From: Bacillota bacterium
Lineage (GTDB): Bacteria > Bacillota > Negativicutes > Sporomusales > CTSoil-080
NCBI GenBank assembly: GCA_017889625.1
Contig: JAGGAD010000024.1
Coordinates: 1 to 35,944 of the forward strand
Reading direction: 5' to 3'
DNA: 35,944 bases
In this document: piece by piece, positions 9,278-17,539 of the stretch
Layout: every line of letters begins with the position of its first letter
Numbering within the stretch: the first letter of the stretch is position 1
The notes under the pieces: model-generated
Databases searched by the model: none
Told to the model about the DNA's origin: nothing
What the model saw: the letters and a program-made list of their open reading frames with translations, nothing else
Position numbers and translations under genes: made by a program

Positions 9278-9961
9278 CTAGAAGCAATTCCCGTTTTGAT
9301 CATATTGATGCCGGTACATCCCCTTATGTGGAAAAGCTGCTCTAACCGCCTGCAAGTCTTGTTTATATGTGTCGTTACCTACACCCAAATTTTGGGCTAC
9401 ATCCTTCCAGGTATTATTAATCCGACGCATTGAAAGAATATCACTTAACGATTTTCCGGTATTATTCGCCAACTCATTGGCTACAGCAATATCGCGAGAA
9501 TGATACCCCTGCTGCATAAGCTCCAGACTGGTTTTTTTTGAAATATTTAGCGTCTTTTCCAGTTGTCCCGAAGTTATATCCTGACGGGTTGTCTTCATAT
9601 TCTCTTTTGTTACGCCTAAAACTTGTGCTACATCCTTCCATGTATTAGTGAAAGTTTTTGCCGCCATTACTTCTTCCAATGATTTACCGCTAGCCTTAGC
9701 TAAGAAGGAGGCTCGCTTAAGATCTTTCATTCTGACGCCTTGCTGTTGGTACTTTAACACAGCTTCCTTGGTTACGCCAAACGTGTCGGCCAGATTTCGG
9801 GCCAGTTTGTCGGAATCACAATTACGTTGATGCATTCCATAGCCCGGTCCACCGACACCATTACTTTCCGCCGCTTGAGCCGCAAAGGGAATTATCGTGC
9901 CAGTCATAATAACCGCACCGCTTACTAATCCGATAACCAGTTTTTTGCTCCAAAAATTCAC
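9278..9961 (-). CDS. Exported two-repeat protein of unknown function
   Basis: I do not recognise a named family. A signal peptide (about 1-30, ending AAQA before AES) predicts export to the periplasm. The mature part is two helical repeats of about 65-70 residues (about 53-120 and 133-197). Each contains a (Q)QQG turn, a xxGKSLxxxx segment and an almost identical NTWKDVAQxLGV motif ending the unit. Each tail carries His and a single Cys: GMHQRNC (Cys48) and HKGMYRHQYDQNGNC (Cys226), a possible disulfide or metal site. The GTG start is chosen from AAGGAGG eight bases upstream. It lies between a two-component system and an RND pump, all on one strand, suggesting an envelope-stress accessory or sensor-modulating protein analogous in role, not sequence, to CpxP/Spy. 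That role is inference. Confidence 0.85.
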   Translation of the reverse strand: MNFWSKKLVIGLVSGAVIMTGTIIPFAAQAAESNGVGGPGYGMHQRNCDSDKLARNLADTFGVTKEAVLKYQQQGVRMKDLKRASFLAKASGKSLEEVMAAKTFTNTWKDVAQVLGVTKENMKTTRQDITSGQLEKTLNISKKTSLELMQQGYHSRDIAVANELANNTGKSLSDILSMRRINNTWKDVAQNLGVGNDTYKQDLQAVRAAFPHKGMYRHQYDQNGNCF

Positions 9962-10088
9962 TTTCGAAACCTCCTTAATATTTATTTAACGCTAATAGAT
10001 TCCGCTGCTTACATTCTTACTATAACTAAAAAATATGATCAAACCATGACAAAAAATTGACAAAAGTGTGAACTCTTATCGTCCTTAG

Positions 10089-10118
10089 TAAAAAACAAAA
10101 CCCGGTTTTCACCGGATT
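10089..10118 (-). terminator. Terminator of the two-component operon
   Basis: On the minus strand AATCCGGT-GAAA-ACCGGGTT forms an 8-bp stem with one G-U pair and a GNRA-like tetraloop, followed directly by TTTTGTTTTTT. It lies about 22 bases after the kinase stop and separates the kinase from the exported repeat protein gene. Confidence 0.88.
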
Positions 10119-10140
10119 AGAGCAGGCCGTCAAAATTGAT

Positions 10141-11604
10141 TTACGCTCCTGAAAATAAGATTTTGAATATAGTACCCTTGCCAATCGTACTATTAACCTC
10201 AACCGTAGCTCCGTGACGATCCATAATCTCTCTGGCAATTGCTAATCCAAGACCCGTTCCATTTTCTAACCGACTATGCGATTTATCGACTTTGTAAAAC
10301 CGCTCCCAGATAAACTGCAAATCTTCCTCCGGTATGCCACAGCCGGTGTCCTCTACCGCCAGCACAACGGTTGTAGCCATCCGATCAATGCTTACCGTAA
10401 CCGCGCCGCCGGCAGGGGTAAATTTCAATGCATTATCTAGTAAAATCAGCATTAACTGGATAAGCCGATCTCCATTGCCCCGAATATCGCTATTGTCAGC
10501 CAGTACCGTCAACTTTAACGTTACACCATTTAGTTCGGCTCGTTTCGTCATTATTTGCACCGCACCATCAGCAATTGCCGCTAACGGAATTACTTCTGTT
10601 GCTGATAAGCCTGGTTCCGCTTGCAATCGGCTTAAATCCAACATTTCTTTAATAAGCCTCTCCAAACGAATCGTCTCATCGCGCATTACTCCTTGATACT
10701 TAACTGCTTCTTCGCCACTAACCGCCCCGTCCAAAAGAGCTTCAGTGTAACCCCTGATAACTGTCAACGGTGTACGCAGTTCATGAGAAATATTAGCAAT
10801 AAAATCCCGGCGCATTTTTTCCATTCGGCTCGTATTACCCACAAACCGTTCCAATTCACACGCCAATACATTAAGGGATTTACCTAGTGCTCCTATTTCA
10901 TCCTTGGAATCAATGTTTATCCTAATATTATAATCACCACAAGCCATAGCAGCCGCCGATTTTTGCATAGCCTGGAGCGGCTTTACAATGCTACCTGACA
11001 GCCACCTGACAACGATAATGGCTAACCCCAACGCCAATAGGCCAATTCCACCAATCCAATAATACAATTGATGGAGGAATTCATCAATTCCCCGTACCGG
11101 AGAATTAAGAATCACGGCGGCTTCCACTTGCCCATCATTATTAGTAAATGGAACAGCAACCGTCAGCATATCCTCTTCATAGACCGGATGATAATAGTGT
11201 CTTGTCAAAACCTGTCCGGCAAAAACCGAGTCCATTTCCTTCATCGCCCGTTTTAACGGTCCAGTTCCCATTTTCCCTGGTGTACGCCGTTGTCCCGGAT
11301 TAAGCAACTGAGGCGTAGAAACTGTCAACACATTTCTAGAACTATCTACCACCCATACCCGGGCATCAAGAAACGTATCAACACTATTTATAAAATTTTC
11401 AAACTGATTATAGTCAATCCGCCCATCACGATAATTGTCTACAATACGCCCTATTTCATAGCCTTTGTTCAAAAGTTCCTGGCTCTTACTGGCAATCAAA
11501 TATTCTCGTAAAAGTACCGATATCGCCAGAGATACCCCCGCCAAAACAATAACCGTCAATAATATATAACTATACAATAACCGATTTTGTACAGACGGCC
11601 TCAC
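10141..11604 (-). CDS. HAMP-domain sensor histidine kinase
   Basis: A 487-residue membrane sensor kinase. A first helix (about 11-33) and a second (about 190-212) bracket an extracytoplasmic sensor of ~150 residues, followed by HAMP (about 210-262). The HisKA phosphoacceptor is His274 in NISHELRTPL. The ATPase domain has an N-box (LLDNALKFTP), a G1 box (VEDTGCGIPEE), an F-box (WERFYKVDKS) and a G2 box (GTGLGLAIA), so it should be active. The GTG start overlaps the response-regulator stop by four bases (GTGA), showing coupled translation. The signal is unknown. Because the sensor faces the periplasm and the next genes encode a periplasmic protein and an efflux pump, envelope or toxic-compound sensing is the likely job (inference). 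Confidence 0.95.
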   Translation of the reverse strand: MRPSVQNRLLYSYILLTVIVLAGVSLAISVLLREYLIASKSQELLNKGYEIGRIVDNYRDGRIDYNQFENFINSVDTFLDARVWVVDSSRNVLTVSTPQLLNPGQRRTPGKMGTGPLKRAMKEMDSVFAGQVLTRHYYHPVYEEDMLTVAVPFTNNDGQVEAAVILNSPVRGIDEFLHQLYYWIGGIGLLALGLAIIVVRWLSGSIVKPLQAMQKSAAAMACGDYNIRINIDSKDEIGALGKSLNVLACELERFVGNTSRMEKMRRDFIANISHELRTPLTVIRGYTEALLDGAVSGEEAVKYQGVMRDETIRLERLIKEMLDLSRLQAEPGLSATEVIPLAAIADGAVQIMTKRAELNGVTLKLTVLADNSDIRGNGDRLIQLMLILLDNALKFTPAGGAVTVSIDRMATTVVLAVEDTGCGIPEEDLQFIWERFYKVDKSHSRLENGTGLGLAIAREIMDRHGATVEVNSTIGKGTIFKILFSGA

Positions 11605-12293
11605 CGCTTCACCTCAAACTTATAACCAACTCCCCAGACAGTTTTTATGTCCCATGGCGCATTTTCCTGAGCACCGATCTTCTGTCTGATTCTCTTAATA
11701 TGGGTGTCAACCGTTCTGGTGTCGCCGCAATATGTATACCCCCATACACCTTCCAACAGCTGTTCGCGGGAAAACGCCCGGCCAGGATGTGATGCCAGAT
11801 GCCACAATAATTCCATTTCTTTGGCAGTAAGTGAAACTTCCCGCCCGGCTACACTGGCGGTATACTCGCCTAGATTTATTTCCAAATCGGAAAAACGTAA
11901 CACTTCCTGGTTGTTTATCCTGGCGTCAGGCAAGCGCCGAAGCACCGCTTTAACTCTGGCTACAACCTCCCTGGGGTTAAACGGCTTAGCAACATAATCG
12001 TCAGCGCCAGTGTCAAGCCCGATAATCCGTTCTTCATCATCACTAAGCGCCGTAAGCATAATAATCGGCACCCGCGAAAACTTACGTATTTGCCGACAAG
12101 CCTCCAGACCATCTAACACGGGCATCATTAAATCTAAAATTATTAGACTGGGATTTACCTGGTGAACCTTCGTGATTGTCTCCGCACCATCAGCGGCCGT
12201 TTCAACCTTAAATCCCTCTTTATTAATATATAAAGTCAAAAGGTCTCTGATCTTCGCATCATCATCGGCAATAAGCACCGTTTGCTCTGACAA
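11601..12293 (-). CDS. OmpR/PhoB-family response regulator
   Basis: A DNA-binding regulator paired with the downstream kinase. The receiver domain carries the acidic pocket (IADDDAK), the phosphoacceptor Asp54 (LIILDLMMP) and Lys103 (YVAKPF). The C-terminal winged helix ends with the typical DTRTVDTHIKRIRQKIG recognition region. I choose the TTG at 12293, giving 230 residues, because GGGGAGG lies 7-8 bases before it and the receiver fold begins at once (MSEQTVLIADD). An ATG 45 bases upstream at 12338 is in frame but has no comparable ribosome site and adds unalignable residues. Likely targets by proximity are its own operon, the exported repeat protein and the efflux operon. Confidence 0.95.
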   Translation of the reverse strand: MSEQTVLIADDDAKIRDLLTLYINKEGFKVETAADGAETITKVHQVNPSLIILDLMMPVLDGLEACRQIRKFSRVPIIMLTALSDDEERIIGLDTGADDYVAKPFNPREVVARVKAVLRRLPDARINNQEVLRFSDLEINLGEYTASVAGREVSLTAKEMELLWHLASHPGRAFSREQLLEGVWGYTYCGDTRTVDTHIKRIRQKIGAQENAPWDIKTVWGVGYKFEVKR

Positions 12294-12439
12294 AAAACTT
12301 CCTCCCCTTATGGCGTTAATATTATATTTAAAATTCAAGGCTCTTGCCTATCATATCCAACTACACCGAAAGTTAGCGATTCGATGCCTCGTATATTCTA
12401 ATTATCTAAGATCGTATTCTGCATTTCCCCGGGTAATCC

Positions 12440-12468
12440 TTTTTAATTGATACCAGAGAAGTTGTCAA
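12440..12468 (-). promoter_or_regulatory. Promoter of the two-component operon
   Basis: On the minus strand TTGACA, a 17-base spacer and TAAAAA. The perfect -35 and spacing support a sigma-A promoter starting transcription near 12433, giving a leader of about 140 bases before the TTG start. Confidence 0.6.
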
Positions 12469-12485
12469 TACTTAAATTGGCTACA

Positions 12486-12518
12486 TAAAACAGCGCACCC
12501 GCCATTGGGCAAGTGCGC
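12486..12518 (-). terminator. Terminator after the aminopeptidase gene
   Basis: The minus-strand RNA forms GCGCACUUGCC paired with GGCGGGUGCGC (two G-U pairs) around a four-base loop, followed by UGUUUUAU. It closes the peptide-uptake gene set and insulates the two-component promoter. Confidence 0.8.
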
Positions 12519-12560
12519 AACTGAATTACAGTTAAGTTTTTATAAATTATCCTTCTTCCA

Positions 12561-13460
12561 CTAAAAGTAGGGCAATTTGATAGCGGGAAATGTACTAACC
12601 TTAGGATGACGAATAACCATATCTACGTGACAATTACATTGATTTTTCCCTAAATTATAACTATCACCAAGCGCGAAATGGACAGTGCCGGCTGCTTTTT
12701 CATCAACGGAAATGTTGTGGATGATTTGCTGATAAGCTGGATTAAGCCCCAGGGCAAACTCACCAATCATATTGATCGCTGACTCAAAGGGTGCAATATA
12801 TTTGCGGAATTCTGCTGAGCACTCAATTAGCTGGCCATGCTCAAACACAAGTTTTTGTGGTTCAGCCGGCTGCCAAGAGCGGGTAATTGTTCCATCAACC
12901 ACCAAAACCCCATTGAAAGTTTCTTCAATCGGGCAGGTATAAATTTCACCGTCCGGCATTTGTGCTAAATGTTTACTGCTGCATATACCATCAGCAGCAA
13001 TCCACTGTCGTCCGGCTACGGAAAAGGAAATATCTGTTCCCAGCACTGAGGTAATATGGATTTTTTCCACCCCTTCTAGGGCTTTTTTTATTTGAGCTAA
13101 CTGTATCGCCAGCTCTTTATAGTTAGTTCCGCCCCAAAAATCATCTTCTAAATAACCTTTCTGCCAGTCAAACAAGCTCAGTATTCGGCATCCCCGTTGC
13201 CGCATGCTGATACGCTCTGCTTTACATTTTTCATAGCCCGGCTTATCCGGTTCGTATACCTCAATAACATGACTCACACTATCAGCCCATTCCTGCTGTT
13301 CAAGTGATGTCGTCCTGGCATTTACTACATATGCCGGATAGGGCAACAGCTCAGCTATAGCTTGAGCTAGTTCACGATCTGATTGATAGCATACTGCAAC
13401 CCCTTTGACTTGGCCGCCCGCGTTTAGTGAGACAATTAAATTCTGCCGCAAAACATTCAT
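12561..13460 (-). CDS. M29-like metal-dependent aminopeptidase
   Basis: A 299-residue protein with the C-terminal signature of the AmpS/AmpT (M29) aminopeptidase family. A Glu in IGEFALGLNP is followed by DEKAAGTVHFALGDSY and then CHVDMV, whose Glu, His and His/Asp residues would bind the catalytic metals. No signal peptide is seen, so it is cytoplasmic. It is shorter than classic M29 enzymes (about 370-410 residues) because the N-terminal region is reduced, so activity on peptides is likely but unproven. The related fold is also used by ring-opening dioxygenases of the NicX type. I place the start at the ATG at 13460, nine bases after GGGGGA, rather than at the TTG 15 bases upstream. It follows the oligopeptide-binding protein on the same strand, so it may trim imported peptides. 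Confidence 0.8.
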   Translation of the reverse strand: MNVLRQNLIVSLNAGGQVKGVAVCYQSDRELAQAIAELLPYPAYVVNARTTSLEQQEWADSVSHVIEVYEPDKPGYEKCKAERISMRQRGCRILSLFDWQKGYLEDDFWGGTNYKELAIQLAQIKKALEGVEKIHITSVLGTDISFSVAGRQWIAADGICSSKHLAQMPDGEIYTCPIEETFNGVLVVDGTITRSWQPAEPQKLVFEHGQLIECSAEFRKYIAPFESAINMIGEFALGLNPAYQQIIHNISVDEKAAGTVHFALGDSYNLGKNQCNCHVDMVIRHPKVSTFPAIKLPYF

Positions 13461-13499
13461 AAGACAATCCCCCAAACTAATTTACCGCTAGTAAGTGAA

Positions 13500-13525
13500 A
13501 GCGCTCGTTATAAAGAACGAGCGCT
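13500..13525 (-). terminator. Intergenic hairpin after the peptide-binding protein gene
   Basis: A perfect 10-bp stem AGCGCTCGTT / AACGAGCGCT with a 6-base loop lies 14 bases after the binding-protein stop. The minus-strand tail (TTTCACTT) is weak, so it may be a partial terminator or an mRNA-stabilising hairpin that keeps the binding protein more abundant than the downstream peptidase. Confidence 0.6.
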
Positions 13526-13538
13526 GCTAACCATATTT

Positions 13539-15149
13539 TTATTCTGACAGGCTGATGCCATAATAGGACATATCAGTCCAGCCATTCCAAGCTACTTTAA
13601 AGTTCTTAACTTTAGGTTGTACCACAAAGAGATGTTCTGTCGAGTAGAGTGGTAACATCGCAGCATCGTTAATTACAATCTCATTTTCCATTTCTTGATA
13701 CAGTTTATAACGATCTTCCTGATTAATCATGACACGTGCCTGTTCCAGTTTTTGAGTTATTGCTTCATTTTTATAATTAAAGGAACGAATCACTGAGTTG
13801 CGCGGAGCAAAAAATGTATAAATAAAGTTATCTGGATCATTAAAGTCAGCCCACCACTCATCCATATACGCAGGCAACTGTCCTTGTTTTCTAGTAGATA
13901 GTAAGGAAGCTTTATCCATTTGCTTAATTTCCACAGTAATACCGACCTGTTTAAGCATTGCTTGTACCGCTTCATTAACCCGGAGCGTCGCCGGTTTGTC
14001 AGCAGTTTGGGCAATCACCATACTAAAGCCATTAGGATATCCTGCTTCAGCCAACAATTGTTTGGCTTTTTCCGGATCATAAGAAATTTGCGGTGCATTC
14101 GGGTTATACCCAACTGCCCCTGGCGGCACGATGGTATTAACTAATTTTCCTTTGCCAAAATACAGTTTATCCAGCAATTCCTGACGATTAATCGCCATTT
14201 GGAAAGCCTTTCTGACACGTATATCATCAAACGGTTTAATATTTTGATTAATACTATAATAATAGAAACCTACTCTAGGGCCTTTGACAATCTGGCTTTT
14301 CCATTTATCACTGCCTTCAAAGTAAGGAATTTGGGTTCTGGCCAAATCGCAGTTGAACACATCTAATTCGCCGGTTTCAAACATCATTTTCTGCGTGTCG
14401 GCATCTGGTACAATCTTTATAAGAATACCGTCCAACGAAGCTTTACCGCCCCAATACTGGTCATTGGCCACCAACGTAATATGATCATTGACAACCCATT
14501 CTTTGATTTTAAACGGCCCTGTGCCCACAGTTTTTTCCGGATCTAACCCAAACTGGGTTCCTGCAGCTTCAGTGGCCTTGCGATTATAAATAGACGCGGC
14601 CGGCGTAGCTAAATTAGCTAAAAAAGGCGCAAACGGCTGGGCTAAAGTAATTTCAACCGTGTATTTATCAATTGCTTTTACGCCGGAGGTAGTATCAGCT
14701 CGGCCATCCATCCGTTCTTTTGCCCCGGCAATCATATCGAAAAAGTTGGTATTTAAAGCTTTGGTTTTAGGATTGAGCATTCGGTCAATGGTATACACAA
14801 CATCATCAGCAGTAAGCTCTTCACCATTATGAAATTTAACCCCTTGGCGCAGATAGAAGGTATATACTTTTCCATCCGCAGATATATCCCATTTTTCTGC
14901 CAGGCCAGGAACCAGTTCCGATACTCCGGGTACAGTAGTCTTTACTTCGACCAATCTTTCAAAGATGTTTAATGGTAAGGTATATTCTTCCGTATTAAGC
15001 TGAGTATCAGCAGTACCAGGATCGCTAATGGCAGCCACTCTTAATGTGTTTTTGCTAGTTGATTTATTCATTAATGAACACCCGGTCAAAAACACAAAAG
15101 AAAAAGCTAAGCATAAAACCATAGCAATCAATTTTTTACGACAACTCAC
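13539..15149 (-). CDS. oppA: Oligopeptide ABC transporter substrate-binding lipoprotein
   Basis: A family-5 extracellular solute-binding protein of 536 residues. The signal peptide ends in a lipobox, LTGC, with Cys24 as lipidation site, anchoring the protein outside the inner membrane. The family signature is clear: EKWDISADGKVYTFYLRQGVKFHNGEELTADDV, split here over residues 85-115, then a GTGPFKIKEW motif and a late QEDRYKLYQEMENEI segment. It captures di- or oligopeptides for the OppBCDF importer encoded upstream; nickel or other ligands are possible in this family, so peptide specificity is inferred from context. The GTG start has GGAGGGG about 4-8 bases upstream. It is separated from oppF by 358 bases and appears to have its own promoter. 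Confidence 0.92.
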   Translation of the reverse strand: MSCRKKLIAMVLCLAFSFVFLTGCSLMNKSTSKNTLRVAAISDPGTADTQLNTEEYTLPLNIFERLVEVKTTVPGVSELVPGLAEKWDISADGKVYTFYLRQGVKFHNGEELTADDVVYTIDRMLNPKTKALNTNFFDMIAGAKERMDGRADTTSGVKAIDKYTVEITLAQPFAPFLANLATPAASIYNRKATEAAGTQFGLDPEKTVGTGPFKIKEWVVNDHITLVANDQYWGGKASLDGILIKIVPDADTQKMMFETGELDVFNCDLARTQIPYFEGSDKWKSQIVKGPRVGFYYYSINQNIKPFDDIRVRKAFQMAINRQELLDKLYFGKGKLVNTIVPPGAVGYNPNAPQISYDPEKAKQLLAEAGYPNGFSMVIAQTADKPATLRVNEAVQAMLKQVGITVEIKQMDKASLLSTRKQGQLPAYMDEWWADFNDPDNFIYTFFAPRNSVIRSFNYKNEAITQKLEQARVMINQEDRYKLYQEMENEIVINDAAMLPLYSTEHLFVVQPKVKNFKVAWNGWTDMSYYGISLSE

Positions 15150-15200
15150 TAAAACCCCTCCACTAATTTTTAAATAAAATTTTTATTTTAAAATTCCTTT

Positions 15201-15229
15201 ATAGTAACCAAGGTTAGCCGTCTTATCAA
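15201..15229 (-). promoter_or_regulatory. Promoter of oppA
   Basis: On the minus strand TTGATA, a 17-base spacer and TACTAT. It would start transcription near 15194, about 45 bases before the oppA start, allowing higher expression of the binding protein than of the permease genes. Confidence 0.6.
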
Positions 15230-15237
15230 TCTGCGGC

Positions 15238-15396
15238 TTAATTTTCACTGTTTTTATAGCTTAATACGGTTACTACCCCAGGACCAGGTCCTGCCAGAAT
15301 ACAATTGCTATGGACAACAACCCTATGGTTACTGCTCTTTTTAAATAGCCTCGGCCATAGGTATATCACAATAATCGAGTAGAACAAAACCACCAA
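15238..15396 (-). CDS. Possible small membrane protein (52 residues)
   Basis: An open frame from TTG (or the next codon, GTG) to TAA. The first ~14 residues are hydrophobic (VVLFYSIIVIYLW), followed by a basic patch (RLFKKSSNHR) and a Gly/Pro-rich segment LAGPGPGVVTVLSY. No good ribosome site precedes it, and it matches no family I know. It could be a real small protein, the decayed end of a lost gene, or chance. It overlaps the region containing the 15-base palindrome but ends before oppA. Confidence 0.25.
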   Translation of the reverse strand: MVVLFYSIIVIYLWPRLFKKSSNHRVVVHSNCILAGPGPGVVTVLSYKNSEN

Positions 15397-15507
15397 AATT
15401 CAATTGGCCAAGCCCAAGACACGTGGTCGTGGATGAGCTGTTTCGCCTACGGCACCCTACATAGCCAAACTCTCAACATTAGTTTGAAACGATAAACACC
15501 ACTTTTT

Positions 15508-16479
15508 TTAGGTTAAAGAAAAATGACAAGCACACTTTCTCCCGCCACGATCCGTTAATTTGGGTTCTTCTACCCGGCAAATTTCCTGTACATAGGGACA
15601 TCTGGCATGAAAACTACAACCCGGAGGTGGATTTATTGGGCTTGGCACCTCCCCTTCTAGCAATAGTCTCTCACGATTGCGTAGCCTAGGATTGGGAATT
15701 GGTGCAGCATTCATCAAAAATGCTGTATACGGATGCAGTGGCTGCTCAAATATTTCTTTACAATTTCCCAGTTCTACCACTTTCCCCAAAAACATCACAC
15801 AAACGCGATCAGCCATATAACGTACCACACTCAAATTATGAGAGATGAAAAAATATGTCAAGCCAAATTGGCCCTGCAGATCTTTCAATAAATTGAGAAT
15901 TTGGGATTGGATAGACACGTCAAGCGCGGATACTGGCTCATCACAAATCAACAATTCCGGATTTAGCGCCAGCGCTCTGGCGATACCAATTCGCTGCCTC
16001 TGTCCGCCGCTAAATTGGTGGGGGTACCTATTCATAAATTCTTTTCTTAACCCCACCAGATTCATTAGTTCTTCTACCCTATTTTCTTTGCTCGTACCAT
16101 TTGCCAGCTTATGGGTTGTCAAAGGTTCTCCAATAATATCGCTAACCTTCATCCGTGGATTGAGACAAGCATAAGGATCTTGAAAAATAAATTGCACTTG
16201 TTTTTTAAACTGCTTAGTAGCCTCCGCACTTAAACTAAAGATATTTTCGCCTTTATAACAGACTTCGCCGTCCGTAGGCTCCAATAAATTAATCAACAAC
16301 CGCGCTAACGTACTTTTGCCGCAACCAGATTCGCCGACCAAGGCCAAGGTTTCATGCTGATATATTTCCAGATCAACATTATCGACAGCCTTAACAGTAT
16401 TTTTCCGTTTACTCAGCCACCCGCCTGTATCAACAAAGTATTTTTTTAAGTTTTTGCTTTGAATAAGTATTTCGCCCAC
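15508..16479 (-). CDS. oppF: Oligopeptide ABC transporter ATPase, OppF/DppF type
   Basis: The second ATPase subunit of the peptide importer, about 323 residues. Walker A GESGCGKST, Q-loop FIFQDPY, signature FSGGQRQR and Walker B LLICDEPVSALD are all intact. The C-terminal oligopeptide-transporter domain has a cysteine set (CSFHARCPYVQEIC and a later C-A-C); in related Dpp/Opp ATPases such cysteines hold an iron-sulphur cluster. I prefer the GTG at 16479, eight bases after AGGGAG. A GTG at 16488 overlaps the ribosome site. It follows oppD by 12 bases. Confidence 0.93.
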   Translation of the reverse strand: MGEILIQSKNLKKYFVDTGGWLSKRKNTVKAVDNVDLEIYQHETLALVGESGCGKSTLARLLINLLEPTDGEVCYKGENIFSLSAEATKQFKKQVQFIFQDPYACLNPRMKVSDIIGEPLTTHKLANGTSKENRVEELMNLVGLRKEFMNRYPHQFSGGQRQRIGIARALALNPELLICDEPVSALDVSIQSQILNLLKDLQGQFGLTYFFISHNLSVVRYMADRVCVMFLGKVVELGNCKEIFEQPLHPYTAFLMNAAPIPNPRLRNRERLLLEGEVPSPINPPPGCSFHARCPYVQEICRVEEPKLTDRGGRKCACHFSLT

Positions 16480-16491
16480 AGTAAGCACTCC

Positions 16492-17520
16492 CTAACCACG
16501 ATACTTTAAGCAGCGAACAAAATGTCCCTGACCGACTTCTACCAAGTCTGGTTCTTGCTCTGCACAGATAGCAGATGCACATTCGCAGCGTGGATAAAAC
16601 CGACAGCCCTTGGGCAACTGCAACAAGTTTGGCAACATACCTGGTATGTTATAAAGCCGTTCCCCATTTTCCTTGAAAGCCGGCATGGCTTTTAGCAAGC
16701 CTGCCGTATAAGGATGTAAACAATTGTCAAATATTTCAAAAACGTTTGCCTGTTCTACAATTTTCCCTGCATACATAATCGTAACATCATCGCATACCTC
16801 AGCCACGACACCCATGTCATGGGTAATCAGCACAATAGCGGAATCAAGTTCTGTCTGCAATTTTTTCATTAATTGTAAAATTTGCGCCTGCACAGTAACG
16901 TCAAGCGCTGTGGTTGGTTCATCCGCTATTAACAGTTTCGGCCTACAGATTAGCGCCATCGCAATCATCACTCGCTGGCGTAAGCCGCCAGAAAGTTGAT
17001 GGGGATACGAGTCCAGTCGCTTTTTGGGTTCCGGTATACCTACTAACTTGAACATTTCAAGAGTTTTTTCCTTCGCCTGGGCTTTACTTAGATGCTGATG
17101 AAGGATTGCAGCTTCCATCACCTGTTTACCCACTGTATAGACAGGGTTTAACGAGGTCATCGGTTCTTGAAAAACCATTGAAATCTCATTGCCCCTGATC
17201 TGGCACATTTCTTTTTCCGTCAAACTGGCAATATTTTTTCCATCTAGAATAATATCGCCGGCTACAATCTTCCCCGTAGGAGGAGGCACTAGGCCCATGA
17301 TAGAAAGTGCCGTCATGCTCTTACCACAACCGGATTCACCAACAACGCCTAATATTCGTCCTCTGCTTACCGTAAAGCTTATATCGTCTACCGCAGGAAT
17401 TACACCCTTACTGGTAAAAAAATAAGTTTTAAGACCTTTTACTTCCAACATCTTATCCTTTTCAGGTGTAGATGTACCCCTTATAGTGTGATCATCAATC
17501 ATTGCACTATATTCTGCCAT
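16492..17520 (-). CDS. oppD: Oligopeptide ABC transporter ATPase, OppD/DppD type
   Basis: The first ATPase subunit, 342 residues. It has Walker A GESGCGKSM, Q-loop MVFQEPMTSL, signature LSGGLRQR and Walker B LLIADEPTTALD. The C-terminal domain has the cysteine pattern CRFYPRCECASAIC plus a later Cys, a likely Fe-S site by family analogy. A ~25-residue N-terminal extension (AEYSAMIDDHTIRG...) precedes the ABC domain. The start is the ATG at 17520, nine bases after GGGGG, not the TTG at 17535. It follows oppC by 19 bases and partners OppF as a heterodimer under OppB/OppC. Confidence 0.93.
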   Translation of the reverse strand: MAEYSAMIDDHTIRGTSTPEKDKMLEVKGLKTYFFTSKGVIPAVDDISFTVSRGRILGVVGESGCGKSMTALSIMGLVPPPTGKIVAGDIILDGKNIASLTEKEMCQIRGNEISMVFQEPMTSLNPVYTVGKQVMEAAILHQHLSKAQAKEKTLEMFKLVGIPEPKKRLDSYPHQLSGGLRQRVMIAMALICRPKLLIADEPTTALDVTVQAQILQLMKKLQTELDSAIVLITHDMGVVAEVCDDVTIMYAGKIVEQANVFEIFDNCLHPYTAGLLKAMPAFKENGERLYNIPGMLPNLLQLPKGCRFYPRCECASAICAEQEPDLVEVGQGHFVRCLKYRG

Positions 17521-17539
17521 GATAAGTGCCCCCAAACGC

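Larger units (their letters stand above)
15150..15507. other. 358-base gap between oppF and oppA
   Basis: It interrupts an otherwise tight operon. It contains a good promoter for oppA (15201-15229), an AT-rich near-palindrome just before the oppA ribosome site (about 15167-15194), a 15-base perfect palindrome CAGGACC-A-GGTCCTG (15279-15293) and a 52-codon open frame (15238-15396). No convincing terminator follows oppF. Confidence 0.6.

Noticed and set aside
10026-10238. 70-codon minus-strand frame across the kinase 3' end
   Set aside because: It overlaps the kinase end and its terminator in another frame and has no ribosome site.
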